Source of the DNA: Crossaster papposus
Taxonomy: Eukaryota; Echinodermata; Asteroidea; Velatida; Solasteridae
Assembly (NCBI GenBank): GCA_037893245.1
Contig: JBAIAA010000118.1
Location: forward strand, 1,178,001 to 1,242,000
Length of the DNA: 64,000 nt
Reading direction: 5' to 3'
Of the stretch, positions 27,952 to 40,917 are shown in pieces (the first letter of the stretch is position 1; every line of letters starts with the position of its first letter). The notes beneath the pieces were generated by a model. It was given only the letters and a program-made list of their open reading frames with translations. It made no database searches and was not told the origin of the DNA. The position numbers and the translations under genes were made by a program.

Positions 27952-28320
27952 TTAAAGGGATCGTATACGTTTGGTAATTACTCCAAAAAATAATGGCAAT
28001 AAAAACTTACTTGGTAAGAAGTACAGCAGCTTTGGATAGTATAATGCATTTTTAGAAACTTTTCACTTTGAAGTACTGCGGTTATGGAAAAGGATATCTG
28101 AGAAGCGTTATACTGCAGGGACGTTTCTCAGATTGTGTATTCCAATGCAGATTTTTCTTCCTGCGTGGACATAACCGCTCCAGATTTTCGGCAATATCTC
28201 AAAATCGCTACCACCTTTTAAAATGAAATTTCTACAGGTTAGTTTTATGGTATATAACTGTAACTATATAGGATTGAAACAAACAGTGGGTTCCAATTAC
28301 CAAACGTATACGATCCCTTT
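27952..28320 (+). mobile_element. Family C MITE, copy C2
   Basis: TTAA at the left, termini AGGGATCGTATACGTTTGG and its inverse. The right TTAA has decayed to TTGAA. The palindromic middle CTGAGAAGCG...GACGTTTCTCAG is retained. Confidence 0.92.
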
Positions 28321-28856
28321 GAATTCAGTGTTACACGTTATTCCATTCTGCAATCTAGAATGTAAAAAATCGGCGAAACAAACCTTTTCGTTACCCCCTT
28401 TGCGTTATGGCTGTCTATAGTATTGAACGTGGTTAACAAGAACGTGACATTTTGTGCACCATTTCCCCTATACCCACAGCCTTCTAGCGATCGTTCAGTA
28501 TAATCACTAGTCGCCAATCATGAAACACGTCACAGTAACAAAACGTGCAACCGGCCTAATTTTACGAGTAACCGCTCATTATAATAATGGTTGTTTAACG
28601 ATTTGAAATTACCCGAACACAAAATATTCACGTACAAATATACATGTAATTCACAGTCGACGTGTACACGAGTGTACAAGTGAACAACAGCTTGAAACGT
28701 TGGATACCTAAAGTTGTACCCGATTGACCAACTCCACATGCAAACAAAAAACCAAGTACAGTCAGCAATCCTATACCAAAGTTATACTTTGCATATCGCG
28801 CAGGGTCAGGGCCGCTACCGATCATGGCTTCTTCTAAACACAGCTAAGTTATTGCC

Positions 28857-29237
28857 TTAAAGGTAGGATACACCATTTTACTACCGAGTTATTAAGAAAT
28901 ATCTTACTTATTTGAAAGTAAATAATAATTAAAGGCATCCAGAAAAATGATTGCGCTATAGATGTCCAGTTTTTGCTTTGAAAAAATCTAATTGAGCCAG
29001 ACGGCGATCGCGAAAAAAAAGGATCAACATATTAAGAACAATTACTGCCGACGCTGGTTGAAAACAAACGTCGTTTTTCTCATCTTTCTCACCATCCATG
29101 ATTGTAAAACTTCTGACAGGTCAATTACACGATATTTACTATAAAAAATAAAAAAAACACCAACAAAAAACAAATAAAAACAAATCCACCCATTTATAAC
29201 AATTCAAACAATTACCAATGGTGTATCCTACCTTTAA
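28857..29237 (-). mobile_element. Family A MITE, copy A7
   Basis: Reverse copy with TTAA at both ends. It lacks the TTTGCAGATATC stretch beside the first terminus and has A-rich expansions near 29140-29180. Confidence 0.9.
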
Positions 29238-32200
29238 AGCAAACTCTGGAACTTGTTTTTTTGTTTGATATAATTATTGCCCTATTATGGCCTTTACTTC
29301 ATGCCGTCTTTGCCATTTGCAAAGAAAATACCCAAAGTACTACATTTGCCTTACTGAGAAAGGTGACAACAGGCTATTAGTATTACTACATTTTCTCTTC
29401 TAAACATATTTTAAATTTAATATCATTTGAATACAAAATAAAACAAAATATCAAAAAACTAGCCTATAGACAAAATGTTTTGTTCTAAGACCTTACCTGC
29501 TATCGCTATGGTCGTTATGTGGCAACGAAATATACTGAAGATTTGTTTACGTCTGACTTTCTTTCATTCTCTTTTGTTTCAAGAAAACTGAATTTATTAA
29601 CTTGAGGAGATCTTCACATCCTAACAGTCATTCGTGTATAATGTAGCACTTGTGTGTTATACAATACAATCTAGCACTTTGTTTATAATAGCCGCTTTTG
29701 TATGCAACCCTCTATAGCAGTCCCTGAAAAGATTAACATTCCTAATTAAGACAATTTACAGAGATCACTTCATTAAGTAAAGATAAGCTCGTTCGTACAG
29801 ACTATCTTAGTCTTTTGTAGCGTTTTTTTAAGAATATGATGGACGAGTTTTAAATTACCTCATTTTCATGACATCTCATTCTGTTTTTCTTTTAATCTTG
29901 TATCATACAATAACAAAGCACTGGATATTCCATAGAGCCACCACGGTGGATATATTGACAGCCTGGGTGTTAAGCCGAATTTATTCCCTGGTTTCCCTCA
30001 CCTAATCTCCGCCTCACAAAAGCGGGTTACACGGTGACATCTATTTGCACATGCCGCGCTGTTTTGATATCGATTGTGGTATTTTTCATGCAATATCCAT
30101 ACCTCCACCGAAACTATATATATTTTTTCTTCTCTCTCTTTCTCTCTCTCTTCTGTTCTTTCATATCAATAATAATGTAAGGGTCCCATCCGTTCGCTCT
30201 CGTCCTCTGCAAATGGCAGCCAAAGTAAACTCGGGGCTTTGGAGCAAAACTGGGCCGAGAGGCCGCCAATGTTTATTCGTGGCCCAGATTCCCTAGCGTT
30301 ACTCAAACACGCGAGCCACGGCGCTGTCACGTCTGCAGCTCCCGCGTTCGCTCCTAGCCTGCGCTGCGTCAACGTTGGAAGGGGAAGAAACAGGGCGATA
30401 CATGGACTACTGTTTTTTTTCTTCCATTGCACCGTACGGTCGGGTATGGACCAAAGGAAATGGGAAGAAAATTACCAATAATGATAGCATCACAGCAGGT
30501 GCTTTACCACTTACGACCCTCATGAAATTCCCAGGTAATTCGTTTTAGTAATGAGAGGACGGTGCATCTTATTGAAAAACTCTTATCATGTTGGAAGATG
30601 AGTTGGTGCAAAACAAGAATATAACCTGTTCTTGTTTCTGCGTCTACGCCTTCTCGCTCAGCGAAAGTAAAATAAACAGTCTCCCGTTTCTTTCAATAAA
30701 ACACTCGGCGCTTGACAGTGCAGCCTAATTTTGTGTGACGCTGTGAGATTGTTGTCCTATAATAGAATTCATACAGGGAACAGTATTCAGAAAGTTCAAT
30801 TGTTGTATTTTTAAAAGTTTTAATGTTTGAATAAAATATCGCGACGAAAACTGAGTGTTTCTCAAGAGAGTGTTTGTCTTTTGGGCCATATACGTTGATA
30901 GAATGCTTGTGGTTTGACGTGAAGTATAGAGACAAGGTTGGGAGCACGAAACACTGTTTGATCAGTAAACACAACTATGGCCGGTTTACTTGTCATTTGC
31001 CACTTCTTTTTTTTCTGAGGAGCGAATTTAGGTCAAGATGAATTCCAGTTATTAAAGGGAAGTTTGTTGTTAGTATATACAGACTGGGGAATGGTCCCCC
31101 GAGTTTGGCATTCTGCTACTTCAGAAACTCCTTAAAAGACTGGAACGAGTGTTTTTTTGGTGTTTTCTGATGTAGGTATTCAGCAGTTAGGGGGAATTTC
31201 TTTTCCCGGTAATTTGTTTAAAATCCAAACTATCCGGAAAGTGTTTTGCAGCCCGTAGGCCAAACCTTCATGGCGGGGCTGGATTTGGTTAAACTGTAGA
31301 TGAATGGTGTCTAATTAAGCGTGATATTAGGGTTAGTGAGCCTGATCTTGAACCATTGTCGGCCCGCTGTTGGCCTCAGGGTTCCCCACACGACGAACTG
31401 GCGGGGACCATTCACCAACCGGGTTGCGAGGGACGCGTCGCCGGTGCGGGACGGGTCGACCCCAGATGCGGTGAGCTCCGGGTATAAACGCGGACAACAT
31501 TCACAGAGACCAATACTCCGTGGACTTTCCACAATTTGGGTAAGCGGAATCTGAGGCCCACTGCATACCGTGGAATGCAGCCACTCCCCCGCTAGCCCTT
31601 CTCGCCTACACCACCCTCGCCCCTCGCTGGTTCACGGTGACTTTTTTTCTTTCGAGCAAGCAAGTAAACACGATAATTACTGGCATGAGTAAAGATGGGG
31701 GACCTAGCTTTGGTGTCCACGTTATCGATTGGGCAACAAAAGACACTGCAAGTGCAATCGAAGTTTTCACTAACTCGACATCACGAGGCAGTGGGGTTTC
31801 TCTAAGTCAGTGAATACATCAATGAACGTCAAACCACACTGGCTAATTCGGCCTGAATCCCAACTCGTGTAAAAAAAAAAATGGATTTGTCTTCTTTGTC
31901 GATACAAAATAAAGACGAACGGTAGTAAACCGTCTTTTATATTGTATAAGAATGAGTTAAAACGATACTACGAATTAAAGAAATATGTATCTATATATAT
32001 ATATACTAATGGCAACTAATTGCTTTCATTTCATTAAGTCCCCTGAGAGATTAAAAAGAAAGACTACAACGGGAAAAAACAGAGGAAAGCTTTGAAAGAT
32101 GTGAAACTAATTATTTAGCTAAAACAACCAAAACTGACACATTAAAAACAATGGAGGAGTTGTGAATGTGAAGCATGTTGTAAACATTATGGTGCAGCCG

Positions 32201-34321
32201 TCAATTACGAACGTAAATCACTCCCCGACGCGGTAAATTTCGCAATAAAAACCTTTTACAGGAGTAAACAATTCAGGTTGTATAAATGTGGCTAATGACC
32301 GAATATCATTTGGGATCTGCAGTGGCAGCCCGTTTGCCTTATACAAAGAAAGAAGCAACATAACTTAACAGGGACAAAAAGGGCCGGGCCATTATGTAGT
32401 TGATAACCAGTGACCTTTGACACGCCTAGTTTATAAAGATTGAATTATGACGGGAATGCGCGCCATTTTCTACCCCACGGAGCTCCGAATCATAGCGAAC
32501 CAATGGGATACCAATGGCACACCAGTTCGCTATGCGTGTGCACTCCCTTTTTAGGTAGCCCTATTTTGTGTTTTTTTCTCTATAGACTCCATGAGATGAA
32601 TCGGATCGTTTCAAATATTTTTGAGATGCAAGTTGATTCAAACCGGCCGCAAGGGTTTGCGGAAATACGTACAGACCAGCTACATGACTTAGACTCGAGT
32701 ATGGCCTTACAATTATTAAGAAACTGTCTTTACATAATCTATGTACAGCCTCCTGGAAAGACTATAGACACGCACGACATGTGCCGATACCATTAAAGCC
32801 GTCATCAGAAACTGTCGAGACATTTTCAGTTATTAAGCGATCAGCTTGTCAATTAACAGCCGTAATTAAAACGACGCGAAGTAACGCCTCTTTCGCACCG
32901 GGTTTTGCACTCACCTTCGTTTTATTTTTCTATTTCCCTTCACCCTCATGGCCGGTTTGGCGTGTGACTGGCTATTTCCTTGGCCCGGACACAGGTCTTT
33001 TACTCCAGTCCGGTGCCTGCCGCGCATCAGTTATGGTTTTGTCGTTGAGCCTTTAGTTTCTCAGGTCAGCCCGATGAGTGATCTGTCCTCATAACCGAAT
33101 TATACACAACAACCGCAAGGTGCTAAGAAATTGGCCTAGATATCGGAGATTCCATTTCAGGTGTACACACACTCCGCCAGGGTATCACTTTGATACCATT
33201 ATTTTTTATCTTAAACATAAGACGGTGTGGCTCCGGAGGCGTGCTTGAACTTGAAGATGGTGATCTCGTTCAAAGTTTGCCCCTTTCGTGTCATCAAAGT
33301 GTTTACGATCTGGGTCTGCATTGTGCAATAACCCAGTTGTTTTCTAGCGTCTCCAGCTTGTGGTCAGCAGCTCGGCCCGATTCTGGGGAGAGACGGTGTC
33401 TGTAACTTGGCCGAGGTCAAGCCTGGCAGACATTTGAGCCGCGGTCAAATTCAGGTCATGCTGGGTTTGTTTCAATATGCTTTTTTAAGGTCACCTAGGG
33501 ACTGCACGGAAAACCAGTATAGTATAGTATAGAGAATAGTATAGAGAATCCCCTGGCCAGTTCAATGCTGCCGTAAAAATTGCATTGATATGATGTCCCC
33601 AGCGAGTGTATCACGAGAAGCAGTTCAGGTCTTGGTTCTGGTGCATTGTTGTTACTGTTATTAGGTTATCCAGTTTTTTACTTTTGGTTTAAAAAGACTC
33701 GAGCAAGTCTGAGAAACGCCAAGAGGCCCAAAATGAGAAATCGCAACTCTCTGCTAAATCAGTTTTCAAGTTGCTGAAATAGTGCAATACATTCTCTTCC
33801 AAAAATAATGATACAACATTATTTGCTACCTGTCCAGTTGGAAACGCTTCCTATACCGATGAGAAACCCCTTAAAAGATAGAATGGTAAATTTGTCTTTG
33901 GATCTCAGCTCCAAGTATAACGTTTTTGCCTGCGTGCAAAGATTAAAATGGTCGCATTAATTGGGACATTGAAATCATAGCGGTCGGAACCCTCTCGTGG
34001 GAGGATGGGCTGATTTGGTCGGTTCTCCTGTTTCGTGCCGGTATAGATCGGTCGGAAACCTAGCCGGCCTTTGGGAGGCAACTCCGCTCCCGTGATTTGT
34101 GTGGTTAGAAATCGGATGAAGGGGTTATCATTCAGAGGGGAGATGGCCTGGCAAGAACTGGAGGACCCTTTGGTTTGTTAAAATATATTCCGATCTAAAT
34201 AGGTTTTTTTTCTTTTAGAAATTCAGAATCTCATTGGGCTTTTGTCCTGCAGTTTTGTGGTTGCCTCGATGCGATGACACCACAAAGTCAGAATCTGAAC
34301 GGAAATGGCACCAGTACCTGG
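29238..34321. other. 5-kb block without the main MITE families
   Basis: The longest stretch free of families A-E. It has a CT-rich run at 30127-30153, TA repeats near 31992-32006 and an AGTAT repeat at 33511-33545. GC-richer islands lie at 30,160-30,470, 31,310-31,640, 32,440-33,060 and 33,960-34,140. Open frames occur on both strands of each island with no recognisable domain, so I leave them as non-coding. Clustered AATTAA/TAATTA sites occur at 32,850-32,875. Confidence 0.4.
33511..33546. repeat. Short AGTAT tandem run
   Basis: AGTATAGTATAGTATAG is followed by two AGAATAGTATAG-like units. Confidence 0.85.
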
Positions 34322-34720
34322 TTAAAGGGATCGTATACGTTTGGTAATTACTCCAACAATTAATGGCAATAAAAACTTACTTGGTAAGAAGTACAGCAGC
34401 TTTGGATAGTATAATGCATTTTTAGAAACTTTTCACTTCGAAGTACTGCGGTTATGGAAAAAGATATCACTTTTTATCCCTACAAATTTGAATCTGAGAA
34501 GCGTTACTGCAGTAACGTTTTACAGACTGTGTATTCCAATGCAGATTATTATTCCCGCGTGGATGGACATAACCGCTCCAGATTTTTGGCAATATCTCAA
34601 AATCGTTACCACCTTTTGAAATGAAATGTTTACAGGTTAGTTTTATGGTATATATCTATAACTATATAGGATTGAAACAAACAATGGGTTTCAATTACCA
34701 AACGTATACAATCCCTTTAA
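34322..34720 (+). mobile_element. Family C MITE, copy C3
   Basis: Complete copy of about 399 bp bounded by TTAA. Its right TTAA (34717-34720) is at the same time the left TTAA of B4. Confidence 0.92.
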
Positions 34721-35105
34721 AGGTAGTATACAATATTAACTACTGAGTTACTACTAATTAACTAGTGAATTATTATGAAATACTTGACTGTGAGTGAATA
34801 ACAGTCTCAAGCATCCTGTGAAATCACGGCACCTGATGTTATGTGGTTTTCAAGAAAAGGGTAATTTTGTATCAATTTCAAAAACCTGACTATTTTCAAA
34901 CACTGCCCCCAATGTATTGAATTTGTCTAAAGCAAGTCAAGGAACCAGACTGCAAGAACAGCACTTTTGTTTGCCTTTTCAGCTTCTATGAATACAAACC
35001 TTTAAACAGGTCAGCATCACAATATTTACTATAAATTTATGAATCTCTAAACCCATTTATTTTTCGAAAATTACAGCAAAAGCAAATGATGTATATACCT
35101 TCAAA
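34717..35105 (-). mobile_element. Family B MITE, copy B4
   Basis: Starts TTAAAGGTAGTATACAAT, contains AACAGTCTCAAGCATCCTG, TTTTCAAGAAAAGG and GGAACCAGACTGCAAGAACA, and ends GCAAATGATGTATATACCT. The right TTAA has mutated. Confidence 0.87.
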
Positions 35106-36255
35106 GTTTAACCTCCATGGTATATCGTACCATTTATCAGTTGTGCATTGTTATCGTTTAAAGCAGAAAATGTTCTCAAAATTCTAAAGATTGGTGTTTG
35201 ACGATTAAACTTGACCAAGTTTTTGCTCTGTCAATGCTGGTATATTCCGAACAAAATAATATTCTAAAATTTCGATTTTAAACCAACTACTATATAATGA
35301 AAAATTCAAAAATGCTTCTCTGGTATGCATTTTTGGGGACTTTTTCTTCAAAATGACAGCATGCCAGATGGAATAATGTTGCAGGGAGTTTAGAGTCATT
35401 AATAATCCTTACATCAAGTAAGCGTTTGAAGATTATTTTGGTTGGTTACTTATTGGATAGTTGCAAAAGGTATACTACCTCTTTAAAACAAATACACAAG
35501 TTCTGGCTCTGTTTTTTGCAAGATTAGACATCAATATAAATTTGTATTCTGATCTAAAAAAAGGCATACAGTCTTGTATTTGTGGGTTTTTTGAAACAAA
35601 AATGAGGGATTACTTCGGTTTTTGGATGAACCACCGGTACTCTCTCTTTCAACAAGGTCGTTGGAGAAATCCAAACCGACTCATTCCCAAACGATTATAG
35701 TGCACTGCTTCGGTACGGTGCGTGGCTGGCACAATCATTTCACTGTTATTACTTTCCGATGCTGTTCCGGGGTCAAGTTCATCATTCTGGCCGGCGAAAA
35801 GAAAGGGAAAAGCGGCCGGCTTTTTTTCTCTCCAAGTAGTTGGGATGTGTGTTTGGCAATTGGACGCGCGTGTGTATATGTGAGTCATTCGTATCGTTGA
35901 GAGGTTCTTGTGCTTCAGCTGATTTATACATTTACACCTGCCAAGAGGTAGCGTCTCACACGTCCAGGAATAATTACGGCAACGGGTCGCGGCTGAAAGA
36001 CGGTACCCATGCCACTTAGAAATCCGAGCGATTTGCTAGCCTCATTTTTTTGTTTTTATTTTTTTATCTGAGCGTGTTTTACAAGCTGCTGTGATAAATG
36101 CCAAGCAGTTGTTGGGGGAGCACTGCTGTTGAACTTGGTCGATAGGCTGGAATTAGCATTTGCAAGGATAATCATGACGTTATGAACGAGAAGTATGCCG
36201 TTGCGTTGCGTGGAGGTTGATTCCACCCAATCCCCTTTTGTCACGTAACAATGAA
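35106..36255. other. Intergenic, no gene seen
   Basis: Non-repeat DNA. Open frames of 60-92 codons around 35,460-35,900 overlap on both strands without domains. Confidence 0.5.
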
Positions 36256-36485
36256 TGTATTTTACAGATTGTGAACTGTTGATTGGGATGGTGCCAGACT
36301 ATTTTTGCATTCTAGTCTCACTTTCATTTTTTATTTAAATGTGGCTTAAAACATTAAGGTATATGTTATTAATTTGTAATTAACCTTAGGTTATTGCTTT
36401 CATTTCTATCCTCAAGTTCCAAAAATGAAGTTTTACCTCACTTTAAATTTAATATGGGTGACTGGTGAATAACGCCCATACTTGC
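36256..36485 (+). mobile_element. Family K repeat, copy K2
   Basis: Shares TTTACAGATTGTGAACTGTT, TGGTGCCAGACTATTTTTGC and TTAATTTGTAATTAACC with K1 and K3. It ends AATAACGCCCATAC. Confidence 0.8.
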
Positions 36486-37489
36486 GTGCAAGGGAAGTAA
36501 AGCATGTTTATAAAAGTGGTTAGGTGCGTTTCAAATAAAAGAAAAGGTTCCATTCTGTGAAAGAATAAACTAAATGGTTGATGAGGAATTACCGTAACAT
36601 TAGGAAACAAATTGTATGATCTCTCTCGATCGTGTAACAGTTGGTCGTTATATTCGACAAACTTTTTCTGTGACTGCTCAGTTCAGAAATGTATCAATAC
36701 AAAGCGGAAATCTGATACACGTATATTTGAACTTACCACCTTTTTTTCCAAAAAGTGTGTGGGGTTATAGGGGCGGTATAGCTGAGGCTGTTCATTCTAG
36801 AAAGTCACGTGAATGCATAATACATACATATCATTTTACATGTGTTGCAGGCAATTTCAATAATTTACATACAAAATCTAAATTTAAAATGTATTTCTAC
36901 TACCGTTTACTTGTATTCCCCACCTTTTTTCCTATTGGGTCAGGGCGCAAGAAATATTTTGGCGGGAGATGCCTTTCTCACCCCCCCCCCTCCCCCACAT
37001 GCATATGCATATTATATATAATTGTTTTTCTTATGGATTTTGGTCCTTCTCTCACCTTAGTTGCGTGAGAGTAAAGAGTTAAGATTTTACCGAAACTGCA
37101 CGATAATCAAAGAGCTGACGAACAATCAAGTTGTCTGTATTTGCGATGATATTTGGGTGGTGGGACACCGCAGTTATCAAAAACGAGTGCGTTGGGTGAA
37201 AACAAAAGGTTATGTGGTGTTGTCTCAGTAATCCAACTCATGAACAAACATTACCGATGTCCATGTGGTACTCTTCTGAGCTTTTTAGGTTTCACGGCCC
37301 ACCACACTTCCTTCCCTGTCCTTCTATAACCCGAAAGACAAGCACCAAGAATGGGAAGACACGATGCGGCGCCTTAAGCCTCGACTGCCGAGAACAGCAA
37401 AAGAGCCTTGAATGAAATTAGTCTCCACAAGGATATCCTAAAGAGGAGGGTGTTTCAACATTAAATAGTGTGTACACAGTCTATATGGG
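36486..37489. other. Intergenic, no gene seen
   Basis: Contains a 150-codon open frame at 36616-37068 (plus) that is low in complexity and has no domain, and a C-rich run near 36980-36995. Confidence 0.5.
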
Positions 37490-37845
37490 GGAATACACCA
37501 TTGGTAATTGCTTGAATTATCATGAATGGGTCGACTTTTTTGGGGGGAGGGGGGGGGGGGGGGGGGGGTTGTAAATATCGTTTAACTGACCTGTCTGAAG
37601 TTTTACAGTCATGGATGCCGAGAAAAGTACGAAAAACAGCGTTTGTTCTCAACTGGCGTCGAGCAGTTATTCTTATGTTATCTTTTTTTGTCGCGATACT
37701 TTTTTGGGAATAATTACAGGATATCTAGCGCAATCATTTTGCGGGATGCCTAAAATCATTATTTACTTTCAAATGAGTGAGATATTTCTTAATAATTCGG
37801 TAGTAAATATTTTCGATATCTGCAAATGGTATACCTTACCTTTAA
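37490..37845 (+). mobile_element. Family A MITE, copy A8
   Basis: Forward copy with a decayed left end (GAATACACCATTGG) and an intact right TTAA at 37842-37845. The normal five-G run has grown to a G tract at 37542-37568. Confidence 0.88.
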
Positions 37846-38247
37846 ACAAAGGAAAGAACACTTGATGCCATACAAATGTAACACATCACGCAAGCAACTT
37901 TTGGTACTTTTTGGCCAGAAATCAAATCTCTTGTCAGTGATCAAACGTGTGCATTGAAAAAGAGACACCATGGGATTTAAAATGGGACCCCAAATGAATG
38001 AAGCCATAACCACTCGGCTATTTACCTTATGGGCAGACATAAAATGTGTTATAATTTATTGGACACGCATGTGTGTTGACCAAAAAGACTTCGAATACCG
38101 GTTAAAAACTAAAATGTTGAATCAATACTATAAGTGTGAGGTCAGTGACTACTCTTTAAAAGTTGGTATTGCATACATGTCATGAAACTGATAAATTCAA
38201 CACTCAAGAGGTTGAATTCGTTAGTTTAATGTTTGAAATCCAACCAT

Positions 38248-38629
38248 TTAAAGGTAGGATACACCATTTGCAGATATCGAAACATTTTAATACCGAATTG
38301 TTAAAAAATATTCTACTTATTTAAAAGTAAATAATGATTGTAGGCATCCAGCAAATTGATTGCGCCAGATATCTTATAATTGTTCCGAAAAATTGAATTG
38401 TTTCGATCGGCGATCGCAAAAAAACCCAAGAACAACATAAGAATCACTGCCCGACGCCGGTTGAAAACAAATACTGTTTTCCTTGCTTTTCTCAGCATCT
38501 ATGATTGAAACTGTTAACCATTCAGTTAAACTCTATTTACTCTAAAATACACCACCCCCCCCCCCAACCCCCCAATCCCACACATTCGTCACAATTCAAG
38601 CAATTACCAATGGTGTATCCTACCTTTAA
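38248..38629 (-). mobile_element. Family A MITE, copy A9
   Basis: Reverse copy, TTAA at both ends, hairpin half CGGCGATCGC preserved, C-rich expansion around 38551-38575. Confidence 0.92.
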
Positions 38630-40545
38630 AGAGTATAGTCACTAACCGCACACTTATAATGTTGATTCAACACTTTAGTTTTGAGCTTGAACCAACGCCA
38701 TGAACTGATACGCCATTTAAATTGACACTGTGTTCAATGCGTTGATGATATCCTTGTGCAATAATAGGCCTATGTAAAACCGAGCCATTGTTTTTCTGGC
38801 TGTCGGGGTGTTTAGACTATGCAAGGTTTGGACAAAATCATTGCCAAATCAAATCAAATCAAATCATCTCTGGTATTATAATTGATATATGTATGATTAT
38901 ATTTTTATGAATTTTTATGAAGTGCGTCCTTGTTGTTGTCCTTGCTGTTTGTTAAAACTGACGTTATAAAAAAAGATACCGCAGACGAAAATATTGTCCA
39001 CAACTGCATTACTAAAAAACAAAACAACATCTCGAGCTTAAACTGATGTAAGGGTTTAGATGTTTGCGTCTCTACTTTGCTCCCAATCGGATCCTTGTCA
39101 ACATTTGGTCGTATAGTATCCGATCCCAAACGTCCATGTTTGGATGGAGATCCGCGCACCATAATTCATCACTTCCATCGTCTTCTATCTGTCAATGTGC
39201 AGACACAATTTCATTTTATGCGCCGCGGCCAGAAATTTCATATGCGGGTAGCGTTGGATCGGGTTTCAACGAGCTTTCATCCCACGGATTCATCGCAGGA
39301 AAATAATACGAAAAAAGGTGCTGAAGTAAAAAGAAAAAAAGGAAAAAAAAGAAAAAAGAGTCGGTTATAAATCCCGGTCTGGAAAATTTGTTCCCTATTT
39401 CTTATCACCCGAGTTTTTCTGTGCTGATATTGCAATAAACCGCGGTTAAGGTTTGTTGATGGTAATGGTGGATCTCTCTTTGCCGTGTTGCCGAGACGGT
39501 AAAAATCCATGATAAAAGCACGGGTATAGCGCTTGGAACCCAGCGATATAGCCTAATGTGAAGAGCCCACGGCGATCTCGGGTGTAGGATTGCACGCAGC
39601 AAAGTGAACGGAGATCGGACAAAGACGAGGCCTTAGGGCTAGTCCTTATTGGAGCTGAAATAGAAAAGACCCCACCGTTTGACAGGCACTCACGGAGCAG
39701 ACAGGGAAAACCGGGCCGTAGCCCTTACCTCTATAACAACACCAACGCGGGAAAAGAGAGAGAGAGAGAGAGAGACCCAGCACAAGGAAGAAATACAAAC
39801 CCTTTCGCTATGGACTTATAATCCGGCCATGAGATCGCACGTCCATCAAGTTTAATATTGTATAGGCGCCCAGGCTGGCTTATTCTCTGCCCGGGCTAAA
39901 AGTAAACTTTGCCCACTGGCCTAAACGCGTATGGCCCGGCTGTAGCCATTCAGACGATCCACTCCCCCGCTTAGAAAAGCAAGCTTAGGTTAAGCGATCC
40001 TTTCACTCCACCCAAAGATTCCAGTATAACAAAACAAACTGTAAATTTTACACGATGGATGAAAAAAAAACCAGTGCCACAATAAAAATAATGGTATCTC
40101 ATTAACCATTGGTTGACCCGCGGTTGCTCACTGCATGCACTCCTGCAGTCATAGCTATGAGGTTTTGAATGTCAGATATAAAAGTATAGCGTAGCAGTGT
40201 GTGAAATGAAACATTGTTACCGCCTGTATGCCAACAGACTCCCTCATCCATCCTATACAACAAAAATGTATTTATCCCATCAATCAGATCAATTTCATCT
40301 ATATCTTCATTCATTTTCGTTACTTCACCACCTGGGCAATGTTATACAAGAAACTGTACATCCCTCTTCCCCCCTCCAAACCCACACCATGTGTAGTGTC
40401 TTAGTTGCCTAAACAGGAATAAAAAACATGAAACTGTTTTCTTTCCAGAATCGAATACAAATAGTACTGTATTTCAGAACAATTTATGTCATGAGCTATA
40501 CAACTTTATTGAAGTCATCATCATCTCTAATGTCTTGTTGTATAC
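38630..40545. other. Intergenic with GC-richer island and GA microsatellite
   Basis: No gene. It has a CAAAT repeat at 38850-38870, an AG run at about 39756-39776, and a GC-richer unique segment at 39,060-40,000 whose open frames (65-97 codons) lie on both strands without domains. Confidence 0.45.
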
Positions 40546-40917
40546 TTAAAAGTAGGACACACCATTGGTAAATGCTTGAATTATCAGGAATAGGTGGATT
40601 TTGGGGGGTTGTATGTTATAGTAAATATCGTTTAAACTGACCTGTCCGAAGTTTTACAATCATGGATGCCGAAAAAACGGCGTTCGTTTTTAACCGGCGT
40701 CGGGCAGTTGTTCTTGTTCTTGTTTTCGCGATCGCCGTCCGGCGATCGTGATTTTTGTTATAATAGCATTCATTTTTTCAGAACAATGACAGGATATCTA
40801 GCGCAATAATGTCGCTGGTTGCCTAGAATAATTATTTACTTTCAAATAAGTAAGATACTTCTTAATAATTTGGTAGTAAAATGTTCGAAATCTGCAAATG
40901 GTGTATCCTGCCTTTAA
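40546..40917 (+). mobile_element. Family A MITE, copy A10
   Basis: One of the best forward copies, with TTAA at both ends and the hairpin CGATCGCC-GTCC-GGCGATCG intact at about 40730-40749. Confidence 0.93.

Noticed and set aside
36616-37068. 150-codon plus-strand open frame
   Set aside because: Composition is low-complexity Phe/Tyr/Ser-rich as expected for AT-rich non-coding DNA, with no domain.
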